5,456 nucleotides of DNA from Prevotella sp. UBA7782 (GTDB lineage: Bacteria; Bacteroidota; Bacteroidia; Bacteroidales; Bacteroidaceae), in assembly GCA_002480935.1 (NCBI GenBank), contig DLDC01000020.1:7914-13369 (forward strand), written 5' to 3'. The position numbers and the translations under genes were made by a program. Under the pieces are notes generated by a model. The model was given only the letters and a program-made list of their open reading frames with translations, had not been told where the DNA came from and did not search any database. This document shows, one piece after another, positions 1 through 5,456 of this stretch (its first letter is position 1; the number at the start of each line of letters is the position of its first letter).

Positions 1-2403
1 ATCGGAAGAGTGTCGCAGACTAGCCATAACATTATTCTTTACCACGCGCCTGGCTACTGTCGGATAATAAACAGAATATATGTTTTCCGGTTTTTCGTTT
101 AAGTTTTTGTTGAAGTAAACCGTTGTAGGTGTTCCTTCATCTACTTGCACTGTATAGCTGAACGCACCTTTGTTGAGAAAGTCGAGCGTTGACTTCACGA
201 TGACGCTAACCTTGACCGGCAAGCTATCACCCATCATGGTATTGGTAAGACTGTCGGTGGTGAAACGGTAGGTAAGCGATGCCCCGTCTATTGACTGTCC
301 GTCTGGAAGCAGCCTCATGGCCCCATACCATTTGCCCATGTCGTTTATTTGCGTCCATTGTGTGCCTTTGCCATCAGTCCGACTGAAGTAGAACGGAGCC
401 TCGAACACCACTTTGCCCTTGCACATTCTGAGGGTTGCGCCCCCTTGCTGTTCTGCCATGCCTTGCCCATAGCATGTGGGGCACATGTCTTTGGCAAAGT
501 CATCGTTCCATGAAGTGTAGCTTATATGCTTTTGAATCATCATGCCATTCCATTTGCCTTGTGCTATATTATGGTTGTAATCTGCGCACAGCACGGAGTC
601 GTTATTAAATGCCTCTTTGCATTTCTTGGCCCAAACATCCGCCATGGGATTGCCTTCGGCATAGCACTTATGGTTCATGGCTTGGGCATAATACATACGG
701 TGAAGATTGGCCATCACGCTGATAGGGAAGAGCACCAACTCATTATAAGCGTCGCGCTGCTCCTTGCAGAGCTGCGAATATTGTCTCAGAGCCTGCGTCT
801 CCAGTTCGTTATACTCATTAACAATCTGCAGCCAATCGCCGTTTTCCAGGTTATACGTGCTGGCGTCTAACATCTCGGGCGTGCATCGTCCGTTATATTT
901 ACAGCAAAGATTCAGCAGTCGGGCAGCCAGAGGCGCCTGCTTGTCACCGAACTGCTCTCGGCAGAAGTCGTCTACATACTGGGTAATGCTGCCTGCTCCA
1001 TATTCGTCAGGGTTCCACGCCATTTTCATGAACATGCTTATGGGCAGCTCCATGGGCTTAATGTCGCCAACGTTAAGCATCCAGATTCTGTCTATGCCAT
1101 AATGATAAGCAAGAGACAGTTGCTCCCACATGTTTTGTACAGGTGTTACGTTGATGAACTTTGAGTTGCGAGGGGCGCCCACATAGTCTACATGATAGTA
1201 TAGTCCCCAGCCGCCTTTTCTGTGTCTTGCTTTGAGTGTAGGCACGCGCCTGATGTCTCCCCAATTATCATCGCACAGCATAAGAGTTATGTCGTCTGGC
1301 ACCTTCATGCCCTTGTCATAATAGTCGAGCACCTCTTTATATAATGCCCACAATTGAGGCGTAGCCTCGGCAGGCTTACCTGTGACGCGGGCTATTATCT
1401 TACGCTGGTCGGCAATGATATTTTCCAAGAGTTCAGTGTTCACGTCATTGCTCATGGCCTCGTCGCCGTCGCCCCTCATACCTACGGTAACAATCTGCTC
1501 AGTGCCTTTCATTCTCTCTATGCCTTGGGTGAAGAACCTCTGCAAGGTGTGCTTGTTGGTGACGTAATTCCACGCGCCCAACTCTGCCCTATGCCTTACC
1601 CACTCCTGATGGTTGCGTGCCATGGGCTCATGATGTGACGTGCCGATCACTATGCCCATGTGGTTGGCTGTTTGCTCATTAAGTGAGTCGTCAGCATAAA
1701 AAGACCATCCCCACATGGCCGGCCACATCATATTGCCCCGCAACCGGAGTATCAGTTCGAACACCTTCTCGTAAAACTGATGGCCGCCATAGTTGGTACC
1801 GAAAGTGTTCTTCACCCATGTGGTGAGACAAGGTGCCTCGTCGTTAATGAAAATGCCACGATACTTAACAGCCGGTTCACCGTCTGTGTAAAGTCCTCTT
1901 TGAGCATATATGCTGTCATGATGCGCTGTGGGAACGTCAGCCCAGTAATGCCAAGGCGATATGCCCATCTGTCGGGATAATTCGTAAATGCCGTATATGG
2001 TTCCTCTTCGGTCGCTGCCAGCTATGACAAGCTGGTCGCCTAGGGTGGTGATGACAAATTTTTCCCACTTGCCTTTGAGCAGTTTGCCGTTTAACCTGCC
2101 ATCTTTCAACATTCTGTCTATGGCAGCAGAGTGTCCTAACGTACCGATGATGATGCGTGCGTCTTTCTCATCCGTCTTTCTGCATCGGGCGTCGCACACA
2201 GTCTTGAAGTCTGTTTCCAGAGCTTTAACAGCGTAGTCAACGCCCGGACAGTCGTTAGGGTCCAGACAGATATTCACGTTGTTGGTGGGATTGAGCAGCA
2301 CTTGGCCCTTGCTGAAGGTGATGAACTGCGGTGCCGCTGCTATGTGCATCATGTGGCATATCGCCATGATGAATATCAATAAGAATCTTTTTTTGTAGGT
2401 CAT
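1..2403 (-). CDS. GH115 family xylan alpha-1,2-glucuronidase, secreted (C-terminus cut off by window edge)
   Basis: GH115 enzymes remove (4-O-methyl-)glucuronic acid side chains from glucuronoxylan. The frame is open for 801 codons and runs off the left edge; full members have roughly 830-870 residues or more, so a few dozen C-terminal residues are missing. Residues 1-24 form a signal peptide (KKR, a hydrophobic stretch, then IAAA), giving a periplasmic or surface enzyme. An N-terminal alpha/beta domain (about 25-165) includes IYGIYELSR. The catalytic barrel (about 180-465) has YRGIFINDEAP, RGNMMWPAMW, GTSHHEPM, GMRGDGDEAM, CDDNWGD, YHVDYVGAPR and MLNVGD. A helical region follows, then a beta-rich C-terminal domain ending near ENIYSVYYPTVARR. 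From memory, H257, R310, D314, E357, D378, Y407 and N444 align at a constant offset of 18 with active-site residues reported for Bacteroides ovatus BoAgu115A; this was not checked by alignment. The start is the first ATG after an in-frame TGA ten codons upstream. The family call is very secure; substrate detail is inferred. Confidence 0.95.
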   Translation of the reverse strand, partial: MTYKKRFLLIFIMAICHMMHIAAAPQFITFSKGQVLLNPTNNVNICLDPNDCPGVDYAVKALETDFKTVCDARCRKTDEKDARIIIGTLGHSAAIDRMLKDGRLNGKLLKGKWEKFVITTLGDQLVIAGSDRRGTIYGIYELSRQMGISPWHYWADVPTAHHDSIYAQRGLYTDGEPAVKYRGIFINDEAPCLTTWVKNTFGTNYGGHQFYEKVFELILRLRGNMMWPAMWGWSFYADDSLNEQTANHMGIVIGTSHHEPMARNHQEWVRHRAELGAWNYVTNKHTLQRFFTQGIERMKGTEQIVTVGMRGDGDEAMSNDVNTELLENIIADQRKIIARVTGKPAEATPQLWALYKEVLDYYDKGMKVPDDITLMLCDDNWGDIRRVPTLKARHRKGGWGLYYHVDYVGAPRNSKFINVTPVQNMWEQLSLAYHYGIDRIWMLNVGDIKPMELPISMFMKMAWNPDEYGAGSITQYVDDFCREQFGDKQAPLAARLLNLCCKYNGRCTPEMLDASTYNLENGDWLQIVNEYNELETQALRQYSQLCKEQRDAYNELVLFPISVMANLHRMYYAQAMNHKCYAEGNPMADVWAKKCKEAFNNDSVLCADYNHNIAQGKWNGMMIQKHISYTSWNDDFAKDMCPTCYGQGMAEQQGGATLRMCKGKVVFEAPFYFSRTDGKGTQWTQINDMGKWYGAMRLLPDGQSIDGASLTYRFTTDSLTNTMMGDSLPVKVSVIVKSTLDFLNKGAFSYTVQVDEGTPTTVYFNKNLNEKPENIYSVYYPTVARRVVKNNVMASLRHSSD

Positions 2404-2437
2404 GGTAACAATTACGCTGTTTTTAGTTCACTGATTG

Positions 2438-2445
2438 CAAAGTTA
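2438..2445 (-). promoter_or_regulatory. Candidate -7 promoter element of the GH115 gene
   Basis: Read on the minus strand, these bases are TAACTTTG, a full match to the Bacteroidetes -7 consensus TAnnTTTG. Transcription would begin near 2430, leaving an A/T-rich leader of about 27 bases with no Shine-Dalgarno sequence. At the expected distance upstream (about 2465-2468) there is no good TTTG -33 element, so the match rests on the -7 box and its position. It implies that the GH115 gene is transcribed on its own and not by read-through from the gene upstream. Confidence 0.5.
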
Positions 2446-2629
2446 TCAAAACTTTTCGCTTATAGCTTATGAATATGTTTCAATCGTGTTCATCTGTGTT
2501 TCATGGTGAATAGAGACTGAACGGGGCTTACATTTTAATCCCTTCCACATTCCTGGCTTGAGCATTCAGATGCTTTGTCTGCACGCTTTTGTAATGACCA
2601 CTCATTCAACGAGTTGGCAAAAATTATTG
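2446..2629. other. Intergenic DNA with no gene recognised
   Basis: No ORF with recognisable protein features, no tRNA-like fold and no riboswitch is apparent on either strand here. The only local structures are a short degenerate direct repeat around 2485-2504 (CGTGTTCAT followed by TGTGTTTCAT) and a weak five-base hairpin at 2561-2574 (AGCAT, four-base loop, ATGCT). With the repeat cluster and terminator to its right, this stretch makes up the unusually long gap between the GH115 gene and the next gene. Confidence 0.6.
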
Positions 2630-2718
2630 CATGCCTATCTAAAATAGGCTCTTTCGCGTTTTAAGAATAGCTGTTTTGTGAGTTAAAAGAGCCTATTTTA
2701 CGTTACAAAATAGGCATG
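2630..2718. repeat. Nested inverted-repeat cluster built on AAAATAGG
   Basis: Two arms of 15 bases (2640-2654, TAAAATAGGCTCTTT, and its exact reverse complement at 2686-2700) enclose a 31-base loop. Outside them are 9-base arms CATGCCTAT (2630-2638) and ATAGGCATG (2710-2718), giving a nested structure. The same bases can pair differently: GCCTAT/ATAGGC across 2633-2649 with a 5-base loop, and perfect 9-base arms GCCTATTTT/AAAATAGGC across 2691-2715 with a 7-base loop. Two degenerate direct copies of about 20-22 bases also start at 2661 and 2683 (TTAAGAATAGC... and TTAAAAGAGCC...). None of the hairpins is followed by a T-run, so this is not a standard terminator. It could be a short interspersed intergenic element, the remnant of a transposon, a recombination site, or a structured RNA. 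Its function is unknown. Confidence 0.8.
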
Positions 2719-2754
2719 ATGGTTTCGCTCTTCTTGCCTTGTCGGATGCTCAGC

Positions 2755-2770
2755 AGTCTTTTCAAAGACT
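2755..2770. repeat. Perfect 7-bp palindrome with 2-bp spacer
   Basis: AGTCTTT is followed after TC by AAAGACT. It lies just beyond the T-run of the minus-strand terminator. As a hairpin its loop is too tight to be very stable, so if it matters it may be a protein-binding dyad rather than an RNA structure. It may also be chance. Confidence 0.4.
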
Positions 2771-2776
2771 CTGATA

Positions 2777-2824
2777 CAAAAAAGCGGGAGGTCTTGCTGT
2801 TGTTTCTCAGCTTAGCCTCCCGCT
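2777..2824 (-). terminator. Rho-independent terminator of the 331-residue exported protein gene
   Basis: On the minus strand a perfect 9-bp GC-rich stem (AGCGGGAGG at 2824-2816 with CCTCCCGCT at 2791-2783) closes a 24-base loop. It runs directly into TTTTTTGT (2783-2777; the first T is also the last stem base). It begins 66 bases after the stop codon of the gene at 2890-3885. On the plus strand the hairpin is followed only by CATCTAGTTTTCT, so it is probably one-directional. It separates that gene's transcript from the GH115 gene. Confidence 0.88.
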
Positions 2825-2870
2825 CATCTAGTTTTCTAAACTCTCTAATTTTGTTATCTTTCTTCTAATA

Positions 2871-2884
2871 CCTATTTTAGATAG
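2871..2884. repeat. Inverted copy of a 14-base segment from the AAAATAGG repeat cluster
   Basis: CCTATTTTAGATAG here is the exact reverse complement of 2635-2648 (CTATCTAAAATAGG). The copy lies five bases past the stop codon of the 331-residue gene. The two copies face each other across about 220 bases that contain the rest of the repeat cluster and the terminator, so they could be terminal inverted repeats of a small (about 250-bp) element. No clear target-site duplication flanks them. Confidence 0.6.
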
Positions 2885-2889
2885 AGCGC

Positions 2890-3885
2890 TTATCTGTGTC
2901 CGCCAAATGAATGGCTGCCTGAGCTGCTGCCGCCTCCAAAGCCGCCCCTGTTGCCTGATGAGGGTGAGCCGAAGCTGCTGCTGGGAGCGCTGAAGCTGCG
3001 ACTGGGAGCGCTGAACGTGTTGCGGTTGGGCGCGGTGAAAGTGCTGTTAGGCGCAGAGTAGGTGCGGTTGTCGATCCGTTGTGTGCCGTTGAACTGATTG
3101 CCGGGGATGGTCACGCTACGTGAACCTCCGAAGGTTGCGGTGCTTCTGTTGTTGCCCCGTGTCACCGTGGTGCGTGTAGAGCTCTCACGACCTATGCTTC
3201 CGCGATTGAAAGTTCTGGGCACTTGGCTCTGAATGTTGCTTCTGGATGCTGCGCCGAAGGAAGTGGCGTTTTGCGCGCTGCTGTTGAATGCTCCGCGAGA
3301 GCGTGTCAGTCCGCCGTTGCCAAAGCTGGTACGCTGATTGTTGTTGAAGCCGTTGCGGTAGTCGCCGCGCTGCCATCCGTCGCGCATACCATAACTTCTG
3401 CCGCCTGGCGCTGGGCGTCCCCAGTCGTAACGGTCTCTGTACCAGGAGTGTCCGCCGTTCATTCTCCAAGAGTGTCCGCCGCGGTAAACCACGTAGAAGT
3501 TAGGACATCCGAAGTAGAAGTAGTCGCGGTGTGGATAGCGAGCGTAGATGCCGAAGTGCCAGTAGCCACCGTCCCAGTAGATGGGGCGATAGAAATAAGA
3601 CGCTGCGCAGAAGTTACGATACTGCCAGTCTAGGAGTATATAGCTCAAATCGAGGTTGCGCTGCTGCCAGTATATGCCGTAGAGGTCGTCTACGCTGTTC
3701 ACTCCCATGAGGTAGTCTAAGTTTATCTCATAGGCTGCTTCATATTGGTCTTCTGTAAGATTCAATTCGTAAGCCATCTTGTCTGTTAAGAACAGAGCCT
3801 GGTTGCGTGCTTGCTCATAGCTCATAGCCCTTACCGATGCAGTCATCAGGAGCAATGCTGTTAAGGCAATGATAAACTTTTTCAT
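2890..3885 (-). CDS. Exported protein of unknown function: LTxxQ-type head, aromatic middle, lysine-free Arg/Gly/Ser/Asn tail
   Basis: This gene encodes 331 residues. Residues 1-20 are a clear signal peptide (MKK, hydrophobic core, SVRA cleavage site) with no lipobox, so the product leaves the cytoplasm. Residues 22-60 look helical and contain LTDKMAYELNLTEDQ, with an LTxxQ motif (43-47) like that of Spy/CpxP-type and DUF4890-type envelope proteins; this resemblance is weak. Residues 69-155 are packed with Tyr, Trp and Phe and hold the only two cysteines (93 and 127), plus two GGHSW copies (136-148). From about 155 the chain is low-complexity and probably disordered, rich in Gly, Ser, Asn and Arg, ending in a Gly/Ser/His run. 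Lysine is absent after residue 36. I believe similar hypothetical proteins occur in other Bacteroides and Prevotella, but I know of no function. The gene is monocistronic: it has its own terminator and is divergent from the Wzi gene. It could be a surface, matrix or stress-envelope protein. Confidence 0.9.
   Translation of the reverse strand: MKKFIIALTALLLMTASVRAMSYEQARNQALFLTDKMAYELNLTEDQYEAAYEINLDYLMGVNSVDDLYGIYWQQRNLDLSYILLDWQYRNFCAASYFYRPIYWDGGYWHFGIYARYPHRDYFYFGCPNFYVVYRGGHSWRMNGGHSWYRDRYDWGRPAPGGRSYGMRDGWQRGDYRNGFNNNQRTSFGNGGLTRSRGAFNSSAQNATSFGAASRSNIQSQVPRTFNRGSIGRESSTRTTVTRGNNRSTATFGGSRSVTIPGNQFNGTQRIDNRTYSAPNSTFTAPNRNTFSAPSRSFSAPSSSFGSPSSGNRGGFGGGSSSGSHSFGGHR
2953..3060 (-). repeat. 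Five tandem F-S-A-P peptide repeats within the exported protein
   Basis: Residues 276-311 contain YSAPNST, FTAPNRNT, FSAPSRS, FSAPSSS and FGSPSSG in tandem, with periods of 7, 8, 7 and 7 residues. Each unit starts with an aromatic residue and has Pro at position 4. At the DNA level some units share GGGAGCGCTGAA, so slippage or local duplication is plausible. Such Pro/Ser repeats usually form an extended, flexible stalk or spacer; that role is inferred here. Confidence 0.8.
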
Positions 3886-3929
3886 AATCGTATGATTTAA
3901 TTTTTGTTCTTATTCATTGTTTTACGTTG

Positions 3930-3960
3930 CAAAGAAACGAAGATTTCGTGGCTTTAGAAA
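3930..3960 (-). promoter_or_regulatory. Candidate promoter of the exported-protein gene
   Basis: On the minus strand TTTCTTTG (3937-3930) differs at one position from the -7 consensus TAnnTTTG. TTTC (3960-3957) lies exactly 19 bases upstream, where TTTG is expected. The predicted leader is about 35-40 bases, A/T-rich, with no Shine-Dalgarno sequence. Each box has one mismatch, so this is a moderate prediction supported by the correct spacing. Confidence 0.4.
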
Positions 3961-3965
3961 AGGAT

Positions 3966-3994
3966 TTTCCCTATATGAGGGGGGAATTTCCCTA
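3966..3994. promoter_or_regulatory. Paired TTTCCCTA boxes with embedded palindrome: candidate operator between divergent genes
   Basis: TTTCCCTA occurs at 3966-3973 and again at 3987-3994, exactly 21 bases apart, which is two helical turns, so both face the same side of the DNA. Between them lies a G-run, and the second box overlaps the 11-base palindrome GGGAATTTCCC (3982-3992). The boxes sit about 47 bases before the plus-strand ATG and just upstream of the minus-strand promoter candidate. This geometry resembles sites for regulators that bind direct repeats, such as LytTR proteins, but I cannot name the regulator. Confidence 0.4.
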
Positions 3995-4024
3995 CAATAA
4001 AACGGTGTATGCTACGTTATATGT

Positions 4025-4032
4025 TAAATTTG
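4025..4032 (+). promoter_or_regulatory. Candidate -7 promoter element very close to the Wzi-family start codon
   Basis: TAAATTTG matches TAnnTTTG fully. It ends only eight bases before the ATG at 4041, so transcription from it would start at or next to the start codon and give a leaderless or nearly leaderless mRNA. No TTTG is found at the expected -33 position (about 4002-4005, ACGG). The match may be chance in A/T-rich DNA, with the true promoter further upstream. Confidence 0.35.
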
Positions 4033-4040
4033 TATATATA

Positions 4041-5456
4041 ATGAGAACCATTTTCGTTGTTCTGCTCATGCTTTCTGTGGCTGTGCGACTGCAGGCACAG
4101 CAAGAGCAAGATGAAGAGGGCAAATACTCTCTCAAGCCCTTGAATGACATAACGTATGGCGTGGAGATGCAGGGAAGTGTGTCTCATGGCAACACTCCCT
4201 TATGGCTCAATGCCAATAAATATGGCCTTTCGTCGCTGAAGGAGACTAACGGTTATCTGCGGATGAGTGCCATCAGGCCTTTGGATACAGATGCCGGCAG
4301 ACATTGGGGGCTTGGCTATGGCGTAGATGTAGCCCTGCCTGTAAACTATACGAGCCACGTGATTGTGCAGCAGGCTTACGTAGAGGGGCGTTGGCTCCAT
4401 GGCAGCTTGAGCATCGGAGCTAAGGAATATCCTATGGAACTGAAGAACAACCAGCTCAGCTCCGGCTCTCAGACGCTTGGCAAGAATGCTCGTCCCGTGC
4501 CTCAGGTGAGACTGGCGTTGCCTGAATATTGGACGTTGCCTTTTGCCAACGGATGGCTGCATCTGAAGGGTCATATAGCTTATGGCAAGATGACGGATGA
4601 CAACTGGCAGCATGACTTCACGCAGAAGCAAAGCAAATATGCCGACGACGTACTCTACCACAGCAAGGCTGGCTATCTGATGATAGGCAATGCGGATGTG
4701 TTCTGTCCATGGTCGCTGGAGCTAGGACTAGAAATGGCGTGCGAGTTTGGCGGTACTTCTTACTCGATGAGAGACGGAGTGATGGTGGCTACCAAGAATG
4801 CAACTGGCTTGAAAAGCTTTCTGAAGGCTTTCATACCCGGTGGAAGCGATACTCCCGAGCAGGGCACCGTATATCAGAACGAGGAAGGCAACCAGCTGGG
4901 CTCATGGCTGGCCCGCGTAAACTATGATGCCGACGACTGGCGCTTCAGCGTTTATGCCGATAAGTTCTTTGAGGATCACTCGGCTATGTTTCAGCTAGAC
5001 TACGATGGCTATGGCACGGGCGACAACTGGAACGTGAGGGAGAAGCGCCGATACTTCCTTTATGACTTTAAGGATTGGATGCTGGGAGCTGAGTTCTCTA
5101 TGAAGTATGACAGGGCCGTAAACACCATTCTGTTTGAGTATATATATTCAAAGTATCAGAGTGGACCTATCTATCACGATCACTCTGCAGGCAGACCCGA
5201 CAGCCATATCAGCGGCATAGACAACTTCTATAACCACTATATTTATCCCGGATGGCAACATTGGGGGCAGGTGATGGGCAATCCACTCTACCGTTCGCCC
5301 ATATACAACAACGACGGACAGCTGATGGTTAAAGACAATCGCTTCACAGCTTTCCACCTCGGTATTGACGGCTCGCCTGCTGAGCGCCTCAGCTATCGGC
5401 TCCTTGCCTCCTGGCAAGAAGGACTCGGCACCTACGACAATCCCTATACCAAGATA
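4041..5456 (+). CDS. Capsule assembly Wzi-family outer-membrane protein (C-terminus cut off by window edge)
   Basis: The frame is open for 472 codons and continues past the right edge. Bacteroidetes members have about 480-500 residues, so only a small part is probably missing. Residues 1-19 form a signal peptide ending LQA before QQEQ. The rest has the alternating beta-strand character of an outer-membrane barrel, and family-typical stretches include KEYPMELKNNQLSSGSQTLG followed by ARPVPQVRLALPEYW (about 128-164), ISGIDNFYNHYIYPGWQHWG (about 390-409), GNPLYRSPIYNNDGQ and NRFTAFHLGI (from 433). Escherichia coli Wzi is an 18-strand barrel that binds group 1 capsule at the cell surface; in Bacteroidetes the family is assigned to capsule or surface-polysaccharide display mostly by homology. 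No capsule biosynthesis genes are visible nearby. The ATG at 4041 is chosen because the signal peptide follows directly. I see no Shine-Dalgarno sequence, which is normal for the phylum. The gene is divergent from the exported-protein gene. Confidence 0.88.
   Translation, partial: MRTIFVVLLMLSVAVRLQAQQEQDEEGKYSLKPLNDITYGVEMQGSVSHGNTPLWLNANKYGLSSLKETNGYLRMSAIRPLDTDAGRHWGLGYGVDVALPVNYTSHVIVQQAYVEGRWLHGSLSIGAKEYPMELKNNQLSSGSQTLGKNARPVPQVRLALPEYWTLPFANGWLHLKGHIAYGKMTDDNWQHDFTQKQSKYADDVLYHSKAGYLMIGNADVFCPWSLELGLEMACEFGGTSYSMRDGVMVATKNATGLKSFLKAFIPGGSDTPEQGTVYQNEEGNQLGSWLARVNYDADDWRFSVYADKFFEDHSAMFQLDYDGYGTGDNWNVREKRRYFLYDFKDWMLGAEFSMKYDRAVNTILFEYIYSKYQSGPIYHDHSAGRPDSHISGIDNFYNHYIYPGWQHWGQVMGNPLYRSPIYNNDGQLMVKDNRFTAFHLGIDGSPAERLSYRLLASWQEGLGTYDNPYTKI

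Noticed and set aside
1..15. The first bases (ATCGGAAGAGTGTCG) closely resemble an Illumina adapter (ATCGGAAGAGCGTCG).
   Set aside because: There is one mismatch within the first 15 bases and the match breaks down right after. The bases translate in frame to sequence that fits the C-terminal domain of GH115 proteins, so this is probably coincidence rather than adapter carry-over. The window edge prevents a full check.
526..1102. Plus-strand ORFs of over 100 codons across the GH115 region.
   Set aside because: The opposite strand encodes an uninterrupted GH115 protein with conserved motifs throughout, so these are shadows.
2467..2565. A 32-codon minus-strand ORF (starting MLKPGMWKG) upstream of the GH115 gene.
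   Set aside because: It has no recognisable features or promoter, it overlaps the degenerate repeat, and ORFs of this length are expected by chance.
2783..2832. A terminator acting on the plus strand at the same hairpin.
   Set aside because: Only a mixed CATCTAGTTTTCT follows the stem on that strand, and no plus-strand gene lies upstream that would need it.
2630..2884. A CRISPR array as an explanation for the repeated AAAATAGG segments.
   Set aside because: The repeats alternate in orientation, differ in length and are not separated by uniform spacers. No cas gene is present.
3185..3469. A minus-strand ORF of 94 codons inside the exported-protein gene in another frame.
   Set aside because: It is an Arg/Gln-rich frame-shifted reading of the low-complexity region, with no start signals or independent features.
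3223..3633. A plus-strand ORF of 136 codons antisense to the exported-protein gene.
   Set aside because: It is Ala/Val-rich as expected for the complement of Gly/Arg/Ser codons. The minus-strand gene has a signal peptide, a terminator and family-like sequence, so this is a shadow.
4200..4661. A minus-strand ORF of 153 codons antisense to the Wzi-family gene.
   Set aside because: The plus-strand frame is continuous with strong Wzi-family motifs. The antisense reading shows no domain or signal.

Overview
The window reads as a chromosomal segment from a member of the Bacteroidales, most likely Prevotellaceae. The evidence is protein families typical of that group, start codons without Shine-Dalgarno sequences, A/T-rich leaders, and candidate promoters of the Bacteroidetes type (TAnnTTTG at -7). 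The genus is an inference; no rRNA or other marker gene is present.

Layout. (1) Positions 1-2403, minus strand: a secreted family GH115 xylan alpha-1,2-glucuronidase. It is open across the whole left part and cut by the left edge just before its C-terminus, so it is easily overlooked as an ORF. (2) Positions 2404-2889: a 486-base intergenic stretch with no convincing gene. It holds the GH115 promoter, a cluster of nested inverted repeats built on AAAATAGG, a short palindrome, and a strong minus-strand intrinsic terminator for the next gene. (3) Positions 2890-3885, minus strand: a 331-residue exported protein of unknown function. It has an LTxxQ-type helical head, an aromatic middle, and a lysine-free Arg/Gly/Ser/Asn tail that contains five tandem F-S-A-P repeats. 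(4) Positions 3886-4040: a compact divergent control region with paired TTTCCCTA boxes spaced 21 bp apart. (5) Positions 4041-5456, plus strand: a Wzi-family outer-membrane protein, cut by the right edge.

How the genes relate. All three products carry signal peptides and act in the envelope or outside the cytoplasm. The unknown protein and the Wzi-family protein are divergent and share about 155 bp of upstream DNA, so co-regulation is possible. The GH115 gene is separated from the unknown gene by a terminator and has its own promoter candidate, so it is probably an independent unit. No SusC/SusD pair, sulfatase or other polysaccharide-utilisation gene is visible, and none of the genes forms an evident operon inside the window.

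I do not see a clear new multi-gene system. The items most worth a second look are the AAAATAGG repeat cluster, which may be a small mobile or structured intergenic element, the unknown low-complexity exported protein, and the divergent control region.
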